This document shows positions 1 to 7,310 of a DNA stretch of 11,613 bases, piece by piece. The DNA is from an uncultured Clostridium sp. (GTDB taxonomy: Bacteria > Bacillota > Clostridia > Lachnospirales > Lachnospiraceae), in NCBI GenBank assembly GCA_900555045.1, contig USJW01000138.1:1-11613 (forward strand). Reading direction: 5' to 3'. The notes beneath the pieces were generated by a model, which was given only the letters and a program-made list of their open reading frames with translations, was not told the origin of the DNA and ran no database searches. Every line of letters begins with the position of its first letter. The stretch's first letter is position 1. Position numbers and translations under genes: made by a program.

Positions 1-90
1 CAGGAAATTCGTAAGAGAGAGCATTACGAGAAGCCAAGCGTAAGACGTAAGAAAAAGTCTGAAGCTGCTCGTAAGCGCAAGTACAACTAA
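1..90 (+). CDS. rpsU: 30S ribosomal protein S21, C-terminal part
   Basis: The window opens inside this gene. Thirty in-frame codons end in TAA and encode a very basic tail, with EKPSVRRKKKSEAARKRKY near the end, which is the typical C-terminus of bacterial S21. S21 is a small protein (about 57-70 aa) of the 30S subunit that helps pair the mRNA with the 3' end of 16S rRNA during initiation, so roughly the last half is seen here. Arginine codons are mostly CGT and AGA rather than the CGC/CGG common in the neighbouring genes, as expected for a highly expressed ribosomal gene. The start and promoter lie outside the window. It is followed by two hairpin terminators and then the convergent rqcH gene. 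Confidence 0.93.
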   Translation, partial: QEIRKREHYEKPSVRRKKKSEAARKRKYN

Positions 91-142
91 TTCTGCATAT
101 TAATGTAGAACTCGTTGTATTTTATGTGAAACAACATCAAGG

Positions 143-187
143 CAACCGGCGGTTGAGTGAGAGATCACGCGACCGGCGGTTGTTTTT
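143..187 (+). terminator. Rho-independent terminator of rpsU
   Basis: A long hairpin is followed by five T residues at 183-187. The outer arms caaccg (143-148) and cggttg (177-182) pair fully. After one G-G mismatch, the inner arms 150-160 and 165-175 pair over 11 positions with one G-T wobble and one mismatch, closed by a GAGA tetraloop at 161-164. It lies about 50 bp after the rpsU stop. The U-tract is on the plus side only, so it serves rpsU. Confidence 0.88.
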
Positions 188-203
188 GTGCCTGAAAAGT
201 GTT

Positions 204-256
204 AAAAAGAAGCAAGCCAGCGGGGCGTCTGTCTTTGCCGCGCTGGTTTGCTTTTT
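204..256. terminator. Bidirectional terminator between rpsU and rqcH
   Basis: The arms gcaagccagcg (212-222) and cgctggtttgc (241-251) form an 11-bp stem with one G-T wobble. On the plus strand the stem is followed by T residues at 252-256. On the minus strand it is followed by TTCTTTTT (positions 211 down to 204). It can therefore end rqcH transcription from the right and act as a backup for rpsU from the left. It starts about 45 bp beyond the rqcH stop. Confidence 0.85.
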
Positions 257-299
257 CTGAATGGGCGATGCGATGGCCTGTGAACCCGCACGAGGGGGA

Positions 300-2051
300 T
301 CAGCTGTCCAGCTCCTTTAAATTGCAGCTGGGGGCGGCCACCAGGGAGTAGTTGGTGTGGTAGATGACAAAGCCGGGAGCAGCGCCCGCAACCTTCTTGA
401 TTTGCTTGCGCTGGATGTAGTCGATTTCCACCTTCTCGTTGTCGCGCCCCTTGGAGTAGTAGGCCGCCAGGGCTCCGGCCTCCTCGAACAGCCGGTCCGG
501 AAGGTCCTCCTGGCCGCCGGATTTCACGATCACGTGGGAGCCGGGGATTCCCTTGGCGTGGAACCACCAGTCGCCGCCGTTTGCCACCTTGAAGGTCAGC
601 TCCTCGTTCTGGTAGTTGTTCTTTCCCACATAGATGTGGAAGCCGTCCGAGGAGAGGTAGTGGAAGGGCTTACTGGTAATCTTGGGCTTCTTCTCGTTGG
701 AGCGGCGCTTCTTCACGTAGCCGTACTCCATCAGCTCCTCCTTGATCTGAACCAGGTCATTTTCGCTGAGAGCGATGTCTAGGGAGGCGCTGATGGACTC
801 CAAGTGGTCGATCTCGGCCTTGGTCTCCTGGGTCAAGTCCGCCAGGGCCTCGTAGGTCCGCTTCAGCTTGTTGTACTTGTCAAAATGCTTTTTCGCGTTG
901 TCCTTGGCGGAGAGCTGCGGATCTAAGGGGATGGTGATCTCCTGGCCGGTGTAGTAGTTTAAGCACTTAAACTCCTTCTCGCCGCCGACAAGCTCGTAGC
1001 CGTAGGTGTTGAGCAGCTCCCCGTAGACCCGGTACTTCTCGCGCTTCTCGGTGTCCTTTAGCTGTTTTAGCTGCAGATCGTACTTCTTATAATTGCGCTC
1101 CAGGGCGGTCTGCACCACGCGCCGCAAATCCGAGGATTTCTGGCGGATGCGGGTGATGTCGCTGCGGGACCGGTAGTAGGTCTCCAACACCTGGCTGATG
1201 GAGTCGTAAGCGTCCGCATGGTAGCGGGTGGGGTCACTGTAGCAGGTCAGGGGCAGCGCCGAGAACTCGATGGGGGTCTCGCCCTCGTAGACGATGTTCG
1301 GGGTGAAGTTCCCCTCCCGCACATCCTCCATCAAAAGGGTGAAGGTGCGGTGGAGGTGAATGAGCTCGGCCTCGGTAAGATCCGCGGCAGGCCGGTCGGC
1401 GTCCACGCTGGCCAGGTGGCAGAGCTCCTCCGCCATGATGGGGCTGATTCCGGTGAAGTGGTTGTAGAGCGCCTTCTGAACCTTCATAGGCGCGCCCACC
1501 AGCACCTGCCGGAACGTCTCCTCCGTCACGGTCAGGGGATCCTCCTTGGCCATGGTCTGGGGGATGAAATAGCTTCTCCCGGGGAGCACCTCGCGCACGG
1601 AGCTGACCTGGGCCGACACGTGCTTGATGCTGTCGATGATGGTGCCGTCCTCCCGGCAGAAGATGATGTTGCTGTGCTTGCCCATGATCTCCACGATCAG
1701 GCGCTTGCGGCATAAATCGCCCAGCTCGTCCAGGTGCTCCAGCTTAAACTCGATGATTCGCTCCAGACCCGGCTGGCTCACCTCCACAATCCGGGCGCTG
1801 CCGATGTGCTTTCGCAGCAGCATGCAGAAGTTGGGGGCCGTCATGGGGCTGGGCTTGTTCACCTGCGTCAAATATACCAGGGGGAGGCTGGCGCTGGCGG
1901 ACACCAAAAGCCGCACATTGCCTCCCGGATTTTTTATTGTGAAGAGAAGCTCGTCCTTCTCCGGCTGCGCGATCTTGGAGATGCGCGCGCCCTCCACCGT
2001 ATTTTTTAATTCCTTTACAAGATTTGCCACTGTAATTCCGTCAAATGCCAT
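300..2051 (-). CDS. rqcH: Ribosome quality-control protein RqcH (NFACT family, fibronectin-binding protein A-like)
   Basis: The 583-aa protein matches the full length of bacterial RqcH/YloA (about 570 aa in B. subtilis). It is the bacterial counterpart of eukaryotic Rqc2/NEMF: it binds a stalled 50S subunit carrying peptidyl-tRNA and recruits alanyl-tRNA to add C-terminal alanine tails that mark the peptide for degradation. Visible parts are the NFACT-N domain from residue 1 (start MAFDGITVANLV), long charged helices at about 285-345 and 385-450 that form the coiled-coil arm, and the NFACT-R/DUF814 domain at about 463-575 with GDWWFHAKGIPGSHVIV at 493-509. Older annotation calls such proteins fibronectin-binding. 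The start is fixed by AGGAG, read from plus positions 2065-2061, 9 nt before the ATG. It is divergent from yicC and convergent with rpsU. Residues 97-98 are E-R, where the characterised B. subtilis protein has D-R. Confidence 0.95.
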   Translation of the reverse strand: MAFDGITVANLVKELKNTVEGARISKIAQPEKDELLFTIKNPGGNVRLLVSASASLPLVYLTQVNKPSPMTAPNFCMLLRKHIGSARIVEVSQPGLERIIEFKLEHLDELGDLCRKRLIVEIMGKHSNIIFCREDGTIIDSIKHVSAQVSSVREVLPGRSYFIPQTMAKEDPLTVTEETFRQVLVGAPMKVQKALYNHFTGISPIMAEELCHLASVDADRPAADLTEAELIHLHRTFTLLMEDVREGNFTPNIVYEGETPIEFSALPLTCYSDPTRYHADAYDSISQVLETYYRSRSDITRIRQKSSDLRRVVQTALERNYKKYDLQLKQLKDTEKREKYRVYGELLNTYGYELVGGEKEFKCLNYYTGQEITIPLDPQLSAKDNAKKHFDKYNKLKRTYEALADLTQETKAEIDHLESISASLDIALSENDLVQIKEELMEYGYVKKRRSNEKKPKITSKPFHYLSSDGFHIYVGKNNYQNEELTFKVANGGDWWFHAKGIPGSHVIVKSGGQEDLPDRLFEEAGALAAYYSKGRDNEKVEIDYIQRKQIKKVAGAAPGFVIYHTNYSLVAAPSCNLKELDS

Positions 2052-2125
2052 AGTTTTGCACTCCTATCTGTTTGAAACATTGCAGTATTAGAATACCACA
2101 GACCGGAAAAATAAGAAAGACTTAG

Positions 2126-2154
2126 TTGACTTGATTCAGGAGATGAATTATAAT
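2126..2154 (+). promoter_or_regulatory. Sigma-A type promoter for the yicC-gmk-rpoZ series
   Basis: A -35 box TTGACT (2126-2131) and a -10 box TATAAT (2149-2154) are separated by exactly 17 bp. This is 11 of 12 matches to the vegetative consensus. Transcription should start near 2161, giving a leader of about 60 nt before the yicC ATG. It is the only near-consensus promoter I found ahead of the plus-strand gene series. Confidence 0.85.
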
Positions 2155-2172
2155 ACTATCTAACTATGTGAT

Positions 2173-2184
2173 CATGTGCACATG
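2173..2184. repeat. Perfect 12-bp palindrome CATGTGCACATG in the yicC leader
   Basis: CATGTGCACATG equals its own reverse complement. It lies about 12-24 nt downstream of the predicted transcription start and overlaps a second small palindrome, TGATCA (2169-2174). The position suits a roadblock operator for a dimeric regulator, but no regulator can be named and the element could be chance. Confidence 0.4.
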
Positions 2185-2223
2185 GGAATGAAGAGCGACA
2201 AAGGTGAAAGAGAGGCAGTCATA

Positions 2224-3102
2224 ATGTTAAAGAGCATGACTGGTTTCGGCAGATGCGAGAACGTGACCAACGAGTACAAGATCTCTGTCGAAATGAAGGC
2301 CGTGAACCACAGATACCTGGATTTGAGCATCAAGATGCCGAAGAAATTTAACTATTTTGAGGCCTCGATCCGAACACTGCTGAAGGAGTACATTCAGCGC
2401 GGCAAGGTAGACCTGTTTATCAACTATGAGGATTACACGGAGGGAAACCTCTGTCTGAAGTATAACGCCGCACTGGCCGCCGAGTACATGGATTATTTCA
2501 AAAAGATGTCCGAGCAGTTTCACATTGCCAACGACATGACCGTGTCCGGTCTCTCCAGATGCCCCGAGGTGCTGACGATGGAGCAGGTGCCGGACGACGA
2601 GGAGCACCTGTGGGAGATCCTCTCCGAGGCGCTTAAGGAGGCGGCTGTCAAGTTTGTGGAGTCCCGCCAGATCGAGGGCGAGAACTTAAAGAGAGATCTG
2701 CTGGGAAAGCTGGACTACATGGAAGAGCTGGTGGCGTTTATCGCAGAGCGCTCCCCGCAGATTCTCACCGAGTACCGGGCGAAGTTAGAGGACAAGGTGA
2801 AGGAGCTTCTGGCGTCCGCAGCCATCGATGAGAGCCGCATCGCGGCGGAGGTGACCATCTACGCCGACAAGATCTGCGTGGACGAGGAGATGGTCCGCTT
2901 AAAGAGCCACATCGAGGCCACCAGGTCAGAGCTTTTAGCCGGCGGAAGCGTGGGCCGCAAGCTGGACTTTATCGCCCAGGAGATGAACCGGGAGGCCAAC
3001 ACGATCCTGTCCAAATCCACGGATCTGGCCATCGCCGACAAAGCCATCGCCTTAAAGACCGAGATCGAGAAGGTCCGGGAGCAGATACAGAATATTGAAT
3101 AA
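2224..3102 (+). CDS. yicC: YicC/YloC family endoribonuclease
   Basis: The 292-aa protein matches the family length (E. coli YicC is 287 aa). The family is a cytoplasmic endoribonuclease: E. coli YicC has been linked to decay of a small RNA, and B. subtilis YloC is the orthologue. Family signatures are the start MLKSMTGFGR, the N-terminal SVEMKAVNHRYLDLSIKMP (21-39), and the C-terminal EEMVRLKSHI (221-230) and GRKLDFIAQEMNREANT (244-260). I chose the ATG at 2224 because it opens with the conserved MTGFGR segment and has AGAGG (2211-2215) 8 nt upstream. An upstream in-frame GTG at 2176 would add an unconserved 16-residue leader. It is the first gene after the predicted promoter, with gmk starting 31 bp after its stop. 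Confidence 0.95.
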   Translation: MLKSMTGFGRCENVTNEYKISVEMKAVNHRYLDLSIKMPKKFNYFEASIRTLLKEYIQRGKVDLFINYEDYTEGNLCLKYNAALAAEYMDYFKKMSEQFHIANDMTVSGLSRCPEVLTMEQVPDDEEHLWEILSEALKEAAVKFVESRQIEGENLKRDLLGKLDYMEELVAFIAERSPQILTEYRAKLEDKVKELLASAAIDESRIAAEVTIYADKICVDEEMVRLKSHIEATRSELLAGGSVGRKLDFIAQEMNREANTILSKSTDLAIADKAIALKTEIEKVREQIQNIE

Positions 3103-3133
3103 CAGAACTTTGAAAACAGATGGGAGAACTGTC

Positions 3134-3760
3134 ATGAGCCAGCAGGGAATATTAGTGGTTGTCTCCGGATTTTCCGGAGCCGGTAAAGGTACATTGATGA
3201 AGGAGCTGCTGAAGCGGTACGACAATTACGCGCTGTCCATTTCCGCCACAACCAGAAACCCGAGAGAGGGGGAGACGGACGGAAAAGAATACTTTTTTGT
3301 CTCCAAGGAACGCTTTCAGGATATGATTGCCCAGGGACAGCTGATTGAATACGCTCAATATGTCAATCATTACTATGGGACCCCCAAGGAGTATGTGGAG
3401 AGCCAGATGGCGGCCGGAAAGGACGTGATCCTGGAGATCGAAATCCAGGGCGCGCTGAAGGTAAAGAAGCGCTTCCCGGACACGCTGCTCTTATTTGTGA
3501 CGCCGCCCAGCGCCCAGGAGTTAAAGCGCAGGCTGGTGGGCCGGGGAACCGAGACCATCGAGGTGATCAACGCGAGGCTTCGCAGGGCTGCCGAGGAGGC
3601 GGCCGGTATGGAGGCCTACGACTATCTGCTGATCAACGATGAGATCGACCGCTGCGTGGAGCAGATGCACCAGCTGATTCAACAGCAGCACAATAGAACC
3701 AGCTTCCATTTGGATTTCTTAAACCAGATGCGCGAGGAGCTCTACCATCTGGACGACTGA
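3134..3760 (+). CDS. gmk: Guanylate kinase
   Basis: The 208-aa protein phosphorylates GMP to GDP using ATP. It is essential for GTP and dGTP supply and affects (p)ppGpp pools. The P-loop GFSGAGKGT is at 12-20. The GMP-binding segment SATTRNPREGETDGKEYFF is at 37-55, followed by YYGTP at 80-84 and the lid arginines in LKRRLVGRGTET. Length matches the family (about 205 aa). The ATG at 3134 has GGAG (3123-3126) 7 nt upstream; a longer in-frame reading into the yicC end lacks conserved residues. In B. subtilis the order is yloC, remA, gmk, rpoZ. Here only 31 bp separate yicC and gmk, so remA is absent from this spot. Confidence 0.96.
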   Translation: MSQQGILVVVSGFSGAGKGTLMKELLKRYDNYALSISATTRNPREGETDGKEYFFVSKERFQDMIAQGQLIEYAQYVNHYYGTPKEYVESQMAAGKDVILEIEIQGALKVKKRFPDTLLLFVTPPSAQELKRRLVGRGTETIEVINARLRRAAEEAAGMEAYDYLLINDEIDRCVEQMHQLIQQQHNRTSFHLDFLNQMREELYHLDD

Positions 3761-3832
3761 GAACGGGGGCCAGCCTATGGCCGGTCCATTCTATAAGAAT
3801 CATGAATAACATTTTTGAAAGGGGAATGTAAT

Positions 3833-4093
3833 ATGTTACATCCATCATACACAGATCTGATCAATGCGGTAAACAGCGACGTGGAGCCCGGCGAGCAGCC
3901 GGTGGTTCAGAGCCGCTACTCCATCGTGGTCGCCGCCTCCAAGCGGGCCAGACAGCTGATTGACGGCGAGGAGCCCTTGGTCGCTGCCAACAACGGAAAG
4001 AAGCCGCTGTCCGTTGCCATCGACGAGCTGTACCACCAGAAGGTGAAAATCCTTCCGGAGGAGGAAGAAGTGTCGGAAGACGATCAGAATTAA
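3833..4093 (+). CDS. rpoZ: DNA-directed RNA polymerase omega subunit
   Basis: The 86-aa omega subunit stabilises the beta-prime subunit during RNA polymerase assembly. The core signature SRYSIVVAASKRARQL is at 27-42, corresponding to the conserved NRYELV..AAKRAR segment, and is followed by KKPLSVAIDEL at 57-66 (-L-H after it). The acidic C-terminus (EEEEVSEDD) is usual. The ATG at 3833 has AAGGGG (3819-3824) 8 nt upstream; an in-frame TTG at 3815 lies before that site and is unlikely. The 72-bp gap after gmk has only short imperfect hairpins and no U-tract, so transcription probably continues from gmk. Confidence 0.94.
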   Translation: MLHPSYTDLINAVNSDVEPGEQPVVQSRYSIVVAASKRARQLIDGEEPLVAANNGKKPLSVAIDELYHQKVKILPEEEEVSEDDQN

Positions 4094-4103
4094 TACATGG
4101 GTA

Positions 4104-4127
4104 TAAGCCGTCTTCGTGGACGGCTTA
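4104..4127 (+). other. Intergenic RNA hairpin between rpoZ and rimO
   Basis: A perfect 9-bp inverted repeat, taagccgtc (4104-4112) and gacggctta (4119-4127), encloses a 6-nt loop. It is followed by AATCTATTCG rather than a run of T, so it is not a classical terminator. It could be an RNA processing or stability hairpin, or a weak attenuator, separating rpoZ from rimO. It ends 10 nt before the rimO ribosome-binding site. Confidence 0.55.
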
Positions 4128-4149
4128 ATCTATTCGTGAGGAGTATATT

Positions 4150-5505
4150 ATGGAAAAACTGAAACTGTTCTGTGTCTCCCTGGGCTGCGACAAAAACCTG
4201 GTGGACACGGAGAAGATGCTTGGCCTTTTAAACCGGGAGGGCTACACCTTTACGGACGACGAGCAGGAGGCCGACGGGATTTTGATCAACACCTGCTGCT
4301 TTATCGGGGACGCCAAGGAGGAGAGTGTCAACACGATCCTGGAGATGGCGCGCTTAAAGGAGGAGGGGCGGTGCAGGGCGCTTGTGGTGGCCGGCTGCCT
4401 GGCCCAGCGGTACAAGAAGGAGATCCTGGATGAGATCCCTGAGGTGGACGGAATCCTCGGGACCACCTCCTGCGATGAGATTGTGAATATGTTTAACGGG
4501 ATTTTGGGCCGCGAGCGGAAAGAGCACATTTCCTGCTTTCACGGGCTTTCTGAGCTGCCCGACATGGGGGAGGGGCGCGTGGTCACCACCGGCGGCTACT
4601 ATGCCCACCTAAAGATCGCGGAGGGCTGCGACAAGCGGTGCACCTACTGCATCATCCCCTACCTGCGCGGCCCCTACCGCAGCGTCCCCATCGAGGACCT
4701 GGTCCGCGAGGCCAGACAGCTGGCCGACCAGGGCGTGAAGGAGCTGATCCTGGTGGCCCAGGAGACCACGCTGTACGGAAAGGACCTATACGGGGAGAAA
4801 TCCCTGCCGAGACTGCTGCATGAGCTCGCCAAGATACCGGGAATCTACTGGATCCGGATTCAGTACTGCTACCCGGAGGAGATCACCGACGAGCTGATTG
4901 AGGCCATAAAGACCGAGGAGAAGGTGTGCCACTACCTGGACATCCCCATCCAGCATGCCAGCGACCAGATTTTGCGCCGCATGGGCCGCAGAACCAACCG
5001 CCGTCAGGTGACGGAGATGATTGAGAAGCTGCGCAGTGAGATCCCGGACATGGCCCTTCGGACCACCTTAATCTCCGGGTTCCCCGGTGAGACCGAGGAG
5101 GACCATGAGACCCTGATGGAGTTCGTGAACGAGATGAAATTTGAGCGCCTGGGCGTGTTTGCCTACTCTGCGGAGGAGGACACCCCCGCCTATTCCTACC
5201 CGGACCAGGTGCCCCAGGAGATCAAGGAGCAGCGCCGGGACGAGATTATGGAGCTGCAGCAGGAGATCGCCTTTGAGAAGTCTGAGTCCATGGTCGGCCG
5301 GGTGCTCACCGTGCTGATCGAGGGCAAGGTGGTGGATGAGCCCGCCTACGTGGGGCGCACGTACATGGACGCGCCGGGTGTGGACGGACTGATTTTCGTG
5401 AACGCGGATACAGAGCTTCTCAGCGGCGATTTTGTTCGCGTGAAGGTGACCGGCTCCGCCGAGTACGACTTAATAGGAGAGATATACGATGAATCTGCCC
5501 AATAA
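4150..5505 (+). CDS. rimO: Ribosomal protein S12 methylthiotransferase RimO
   Basis: This 451-aa radical-SAM enzyme, in E. coli, adds a methylthio group to the conserved aspartate of ribosomal protein S12. The N-terminal MTTase domain has the three iron-sulfur cysteines C13 (SLGCDKN), C49 (INTCCFI) and C83 (AGCLAQ). The radical-SAM cluster motif C160-x3-C164-x2-C167 lies in EGCDKRCTYCIIP. A C-terminal TRAM domain spans about 380-445. The start SLGCDKNLVD and the segment RTYMDAPGVDGLIFV (403-417) favour RimO over its tRNA-modifying relatives MiaB and MtaB. The ATG at 4150 has GAGGAG (4138-4143) 6 nt upstream. The 3' end overlaps pgsA by 17 bp, which suggests translational coupling. Confidence 0.95.
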   Translation: MEKLKLFCVSLGCDKNLVDTEKMLGLLNREGYTFTDDEQEADGILINTCCFIGDAKEESVNTILEMARLKEEGRCRALVVAGCLAQRYKKEILDEIPEVDGILGTTSCDEIVNMFNGILGRERKEHISCFHGLSELPDMGEGRVVTTGGYYAHLKIAEGCDKRCTYCIIPYLRGPYRSVPIEDLVREARQLADQGVKELILVAQETTLYGKDLYGEKSLPRLLHELAKIPGIYWIRIQYCYPEEITDELIEAIKTEEKVCHYLDIPIQHASDQILRRMGRRTNRRQVTEMIEKLRSEIPDMALRTTLISGFPGETEEDHETLMEFVNEMKFERLGVFAYSAEEDTPAYSYPDQVPQEIKEQRRDEIMELQQEIAFEKSESMVGRVLTVLIEGKVVDEPAYVGRTYMDAPGVDGLIFVNADTELLSGDFVRVKVTGSAEYDLIGEIYDESAQ

Positions 5506-6031
5506 ATTGACAATTTTGCGCGTGTGCATGATCCCGTTTTTTGTGGCCGCCCTCCTGTACCACGGCGGCGAGAGCCAGGTAATGCGCCTTCTGGCCGATG
5601 CCATCTTCATCACGGCCAGCTTGACGGATCTGTTGGACGGAAAAATCGCCCGCAAGTACAACCTGGTCACCAATTTTGGTAAATTCATGGACCCCCTGGC
5701 GGACAAGCTGCTGGTGTGCTCGGCGCTCATCTGCTTAATTGAGCTCGGCCAGATTCCGGCCTGGGTGGTGATCATCATCATCAGCCGGGAGTTCATCATC
5801 AGCGGCTTCAGGCTGGTGGCCTCGGACAACGGCGTGGTCATCGCGGCCAGCTACTGGGGAAAGTTTAAGACGGTGTTCCAGATGACGGCGGTGATTTTAC
5901 TGATCTTAAATCTGGAGCCCTTAAAGCTTGTGGCAAATCTTGTGCTGTGGATCGCCGTGGCGCTGACGGTGATCTCTCTGGCCGACTACATTTACAAGAA
6001 CCACAAGGTGCTGACGGAAGGGAGTATGTGA
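5489..6031 (+). CDS. pgsA: CDP-diacylglycerol--glycerol-3-phosphate 3-phosphatidyltransferase
   Basis: This 180-aa membrane enzyme makes phosphatidylglycerolphosphate from CDP-diacylglycerol and glycerol-3-phosphate, the committed step toward phosphatidylglycerol and cardiolipin. The CDP-alcohol phosphotransferase motif is complete: D47-x2-D50-G51-x2-A54-R55-x8-G64-x3-D68-x3-D72. The start MNLPNKLTILRV is typical of PgsA. Hydrophobic segments at roughly 12-26, 34-45, 73-90, 92-108, 126-148 and 150-166 fit a six-helix membrane protein. AGGAG (5475-5479) lies inside the rimO 3' end, 9 nt before the ATG. PgsA then cinA is a common order in Firmicutes. Phosphatidylserine synthase is a related family, but the N-terminus and length favour PgsA. 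Confidence 0.93.
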   Translation: MNLPNKLTILRVCMIPFFVAALLYHGGESQVMRLLADAIFITASLTDLLDGKIARKYNLVTNFGKFMDPLADKLLVCSALICLIELGQIPAWVVIIIISREFIISGFRLVASDNGVVIAASYWGKFKTVFQMTAVILLILNLEPLKLVANLVLWIAVALTVISLADYIYKNHKVLTEGSM

Positions 6032-6033
6032 GG

Positions 6034-7290
6034 ATGACGGTGGAACTGATTTCCGTGGGAACGGAAATTCTGATGGGAAATATCCTGAACAGCAACACCC
6101 AGTATCTGGCGGAGAAGTGCGCCATGCTGGGATTCAATCTGTACCACCAGGTGACGGTGGGGGACAATTACGGCCGGATGAAGGATGTGATCCGCACGGC
6201 GCTTGACCGGGCCGACATCGTGATTCTGACCGGCGGCTTAGGGCCCACGGAGGACGACCTGACCAAGGAGGTCTGCGCCGAGGTCATGGGCATGGAGCTG
6301 GTGGAGGATCCCCACACCCGCGCGCACATTGAGGAGTTCTTTAAGAACAATATCTACCGGGAGATCCCGGACAACAACTGGAAGATGACCACGGTGCCCC
6401 GGGGGGCGATCGTGCTGGACAACCACAACGGCATGGCGCCGGGCCTGATCCTGGAGAAGGACGGGAAGACGGCGATTTTGCTTCCGGGACCGCCCGGAGA
6501 GCTCTACCCCATGTTCACGGAGCAGGTGTTCCCCTACCTGGAGGGCAGGGAGAAGGCCTGCCTGGTGTCGCGCACCCTCAAAATCTGCGGGCACGGCGAG
6601 AGCCAGGTGGAGGACAAGCTGCTCGACTTGATCGATGGCCAGACGAACCCCACCCTTGCCACCTACGCTAAGGTGGGCGAGGTGCACCTTCGGATCACGG
6701 CCCGGGCGAACAGCGCGCCGGAGGCACATGCGCTCATCGCGCCGGTTGCGGACGAGGTGAAGCGCCGTCTGGGCGACGCGGTTTACACGGAGGATGAGGC
6801 GGAGACCCTGGAGATGGCGGTTGTGCGCCATTTGAAGGAGCAGGGGCTCACGATCTCCACCGCGGAATCCTGCACGGGCGGCCTGGTGGCGGCCCGCCTG
6901 GTGAACGTCTCCGGCGTGTCCGAGGTGCTCATGGAGGGCAGAGTCACCTACTCCAATGAGGCGAAGATGCGCCTGCTCGGTGTGAAGGAGGAGACTCTGG
7001 CCGCCCACGGAGCGGTGAGCGCCGAGACGGCGGAGGAGATGGCGGCCGGCGGGGCAAGAAACGCGGGGACGGACGTTTGCGTGTCCATCACCGGGGTGGC
7101 CGGTCCCGACGGAGGCACCGACGAGAAGCCCGTGGGGCTGGTCTACATGGCCTGCTCGCTTTTGGGGCGCGTGCGGGTGGAACGGTATCAGTTTAAAGGA
7201 AACCGCGAGAAGGTGCGGGAGCAGTCAGTGATGAAGGCGCTGGATCTGGTGCGCCGGTCCGTGATCGATTACGGCCGCGGCGCAATTTGA
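6034..7290 (+). CDS. cinA: CinA family protein: competence/damage-inducible N-domain plus nicotinamide-nucleotide amidase domain
   Basis: The 418-aa length matches full CinA of B. subtilis (about 416 aa). The N-terminal MoCF/COG1058 domain has VGTEILMGNILNSN (8-21) and TGGLGPTEDD (66-75). In characterised family members this part hydrolyses ADP-ribose or similar nucleotides. The C-terminal PncC-type domain (about 260-415) has ESCTGG (278-283), YSNEAK (306-311) and GVAGPDGGT (354-362). PncC deamidates nicotinamide mononucleotide for NAD salvage. The ATG at 6034, two bases after the pgsA stop, has AAGGGAG (6018-6024) 9 nt upstream; the longer in-frame extension lies inside pgsA and is unrelated sequence. 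In many Firmicutes recA follows cinA; here the next gene is an unrecognised one. Confidence 0.94.
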   Translation: MTVELISVGTEILMGNILNSNTQYLAEKCAMLGFNLYHQVTVGDNYGRMKDVIRTALDRADIVILTGGLGPTEDDLTKEVCAEVMGMELVEDPHTRAHIEEFFKNNIYREIPDNNWKMTTVPRGAIVLDNHNGMAPGLILEKDGKTAILLPGPPGELYPMFTEQVFPYLEGREKACLVSRTLKICGHGESQVEDKLLDLIDGQTNPTLATYAKVGEVHLRITARANSAPEAHALIAPVADEVKRRLGDAVYTEDEAETLEMAVVRHLKEQGLTISTAESCTGGLVAARLVNVSGVSEVLMEGRVTYSNEAKMRLLGVKEETLAAHGAVSAETAEEMAAGGARNAGTDVCVSITGVAGPDGGTDEKPVGLVYMACSLLGRVRVERYQFKGNREKVREQSVMKALDLVRRSVIDYGRGAI

Positions 7291-7296
7291 GCACAC

Positions 7297-7302
7297 GGGA
7301 GG
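7297..7302 (+). promoter_or_regulatory. Ribosome-binding site that decides the TTG start of the 431-aa gene
   Basis: GGGAGG is placed 8 nt before the TTG at 7311. The other in-frame TTG codons, at 7287 (upstream, overlapping the cinA stop) and 7305 (2 nt downstream), do not have suitable spacing to any purine-rich site. The reading frame has no ATG near this point. Confidence 0.65.
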
Positions 7303-7310
7303 CTTTGAGT

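Noticed and set aside
2176..2223. GTG-initiated 16-residue N-terminal extension of YicC
   Set aside because: The extension is not conserved in the family, and the well-placed AGAGG site points to the ATG at 2224.
3761..3832. Possible terminator or promoter between gmk and rpoZ
   Set aside because: Only short hairpins (ggcca/tggcc and attct/agaat) are present, with no U-tract after them, and no -35 box pairs with the TATAAG at about 3792.
6238..7008. 256-aa open frame on the minus strand inside cinA
   Set aside because: Antisense shadow of a confidently identified gene, with His/Arg/Leu-rich low-complexity content and no family motif.
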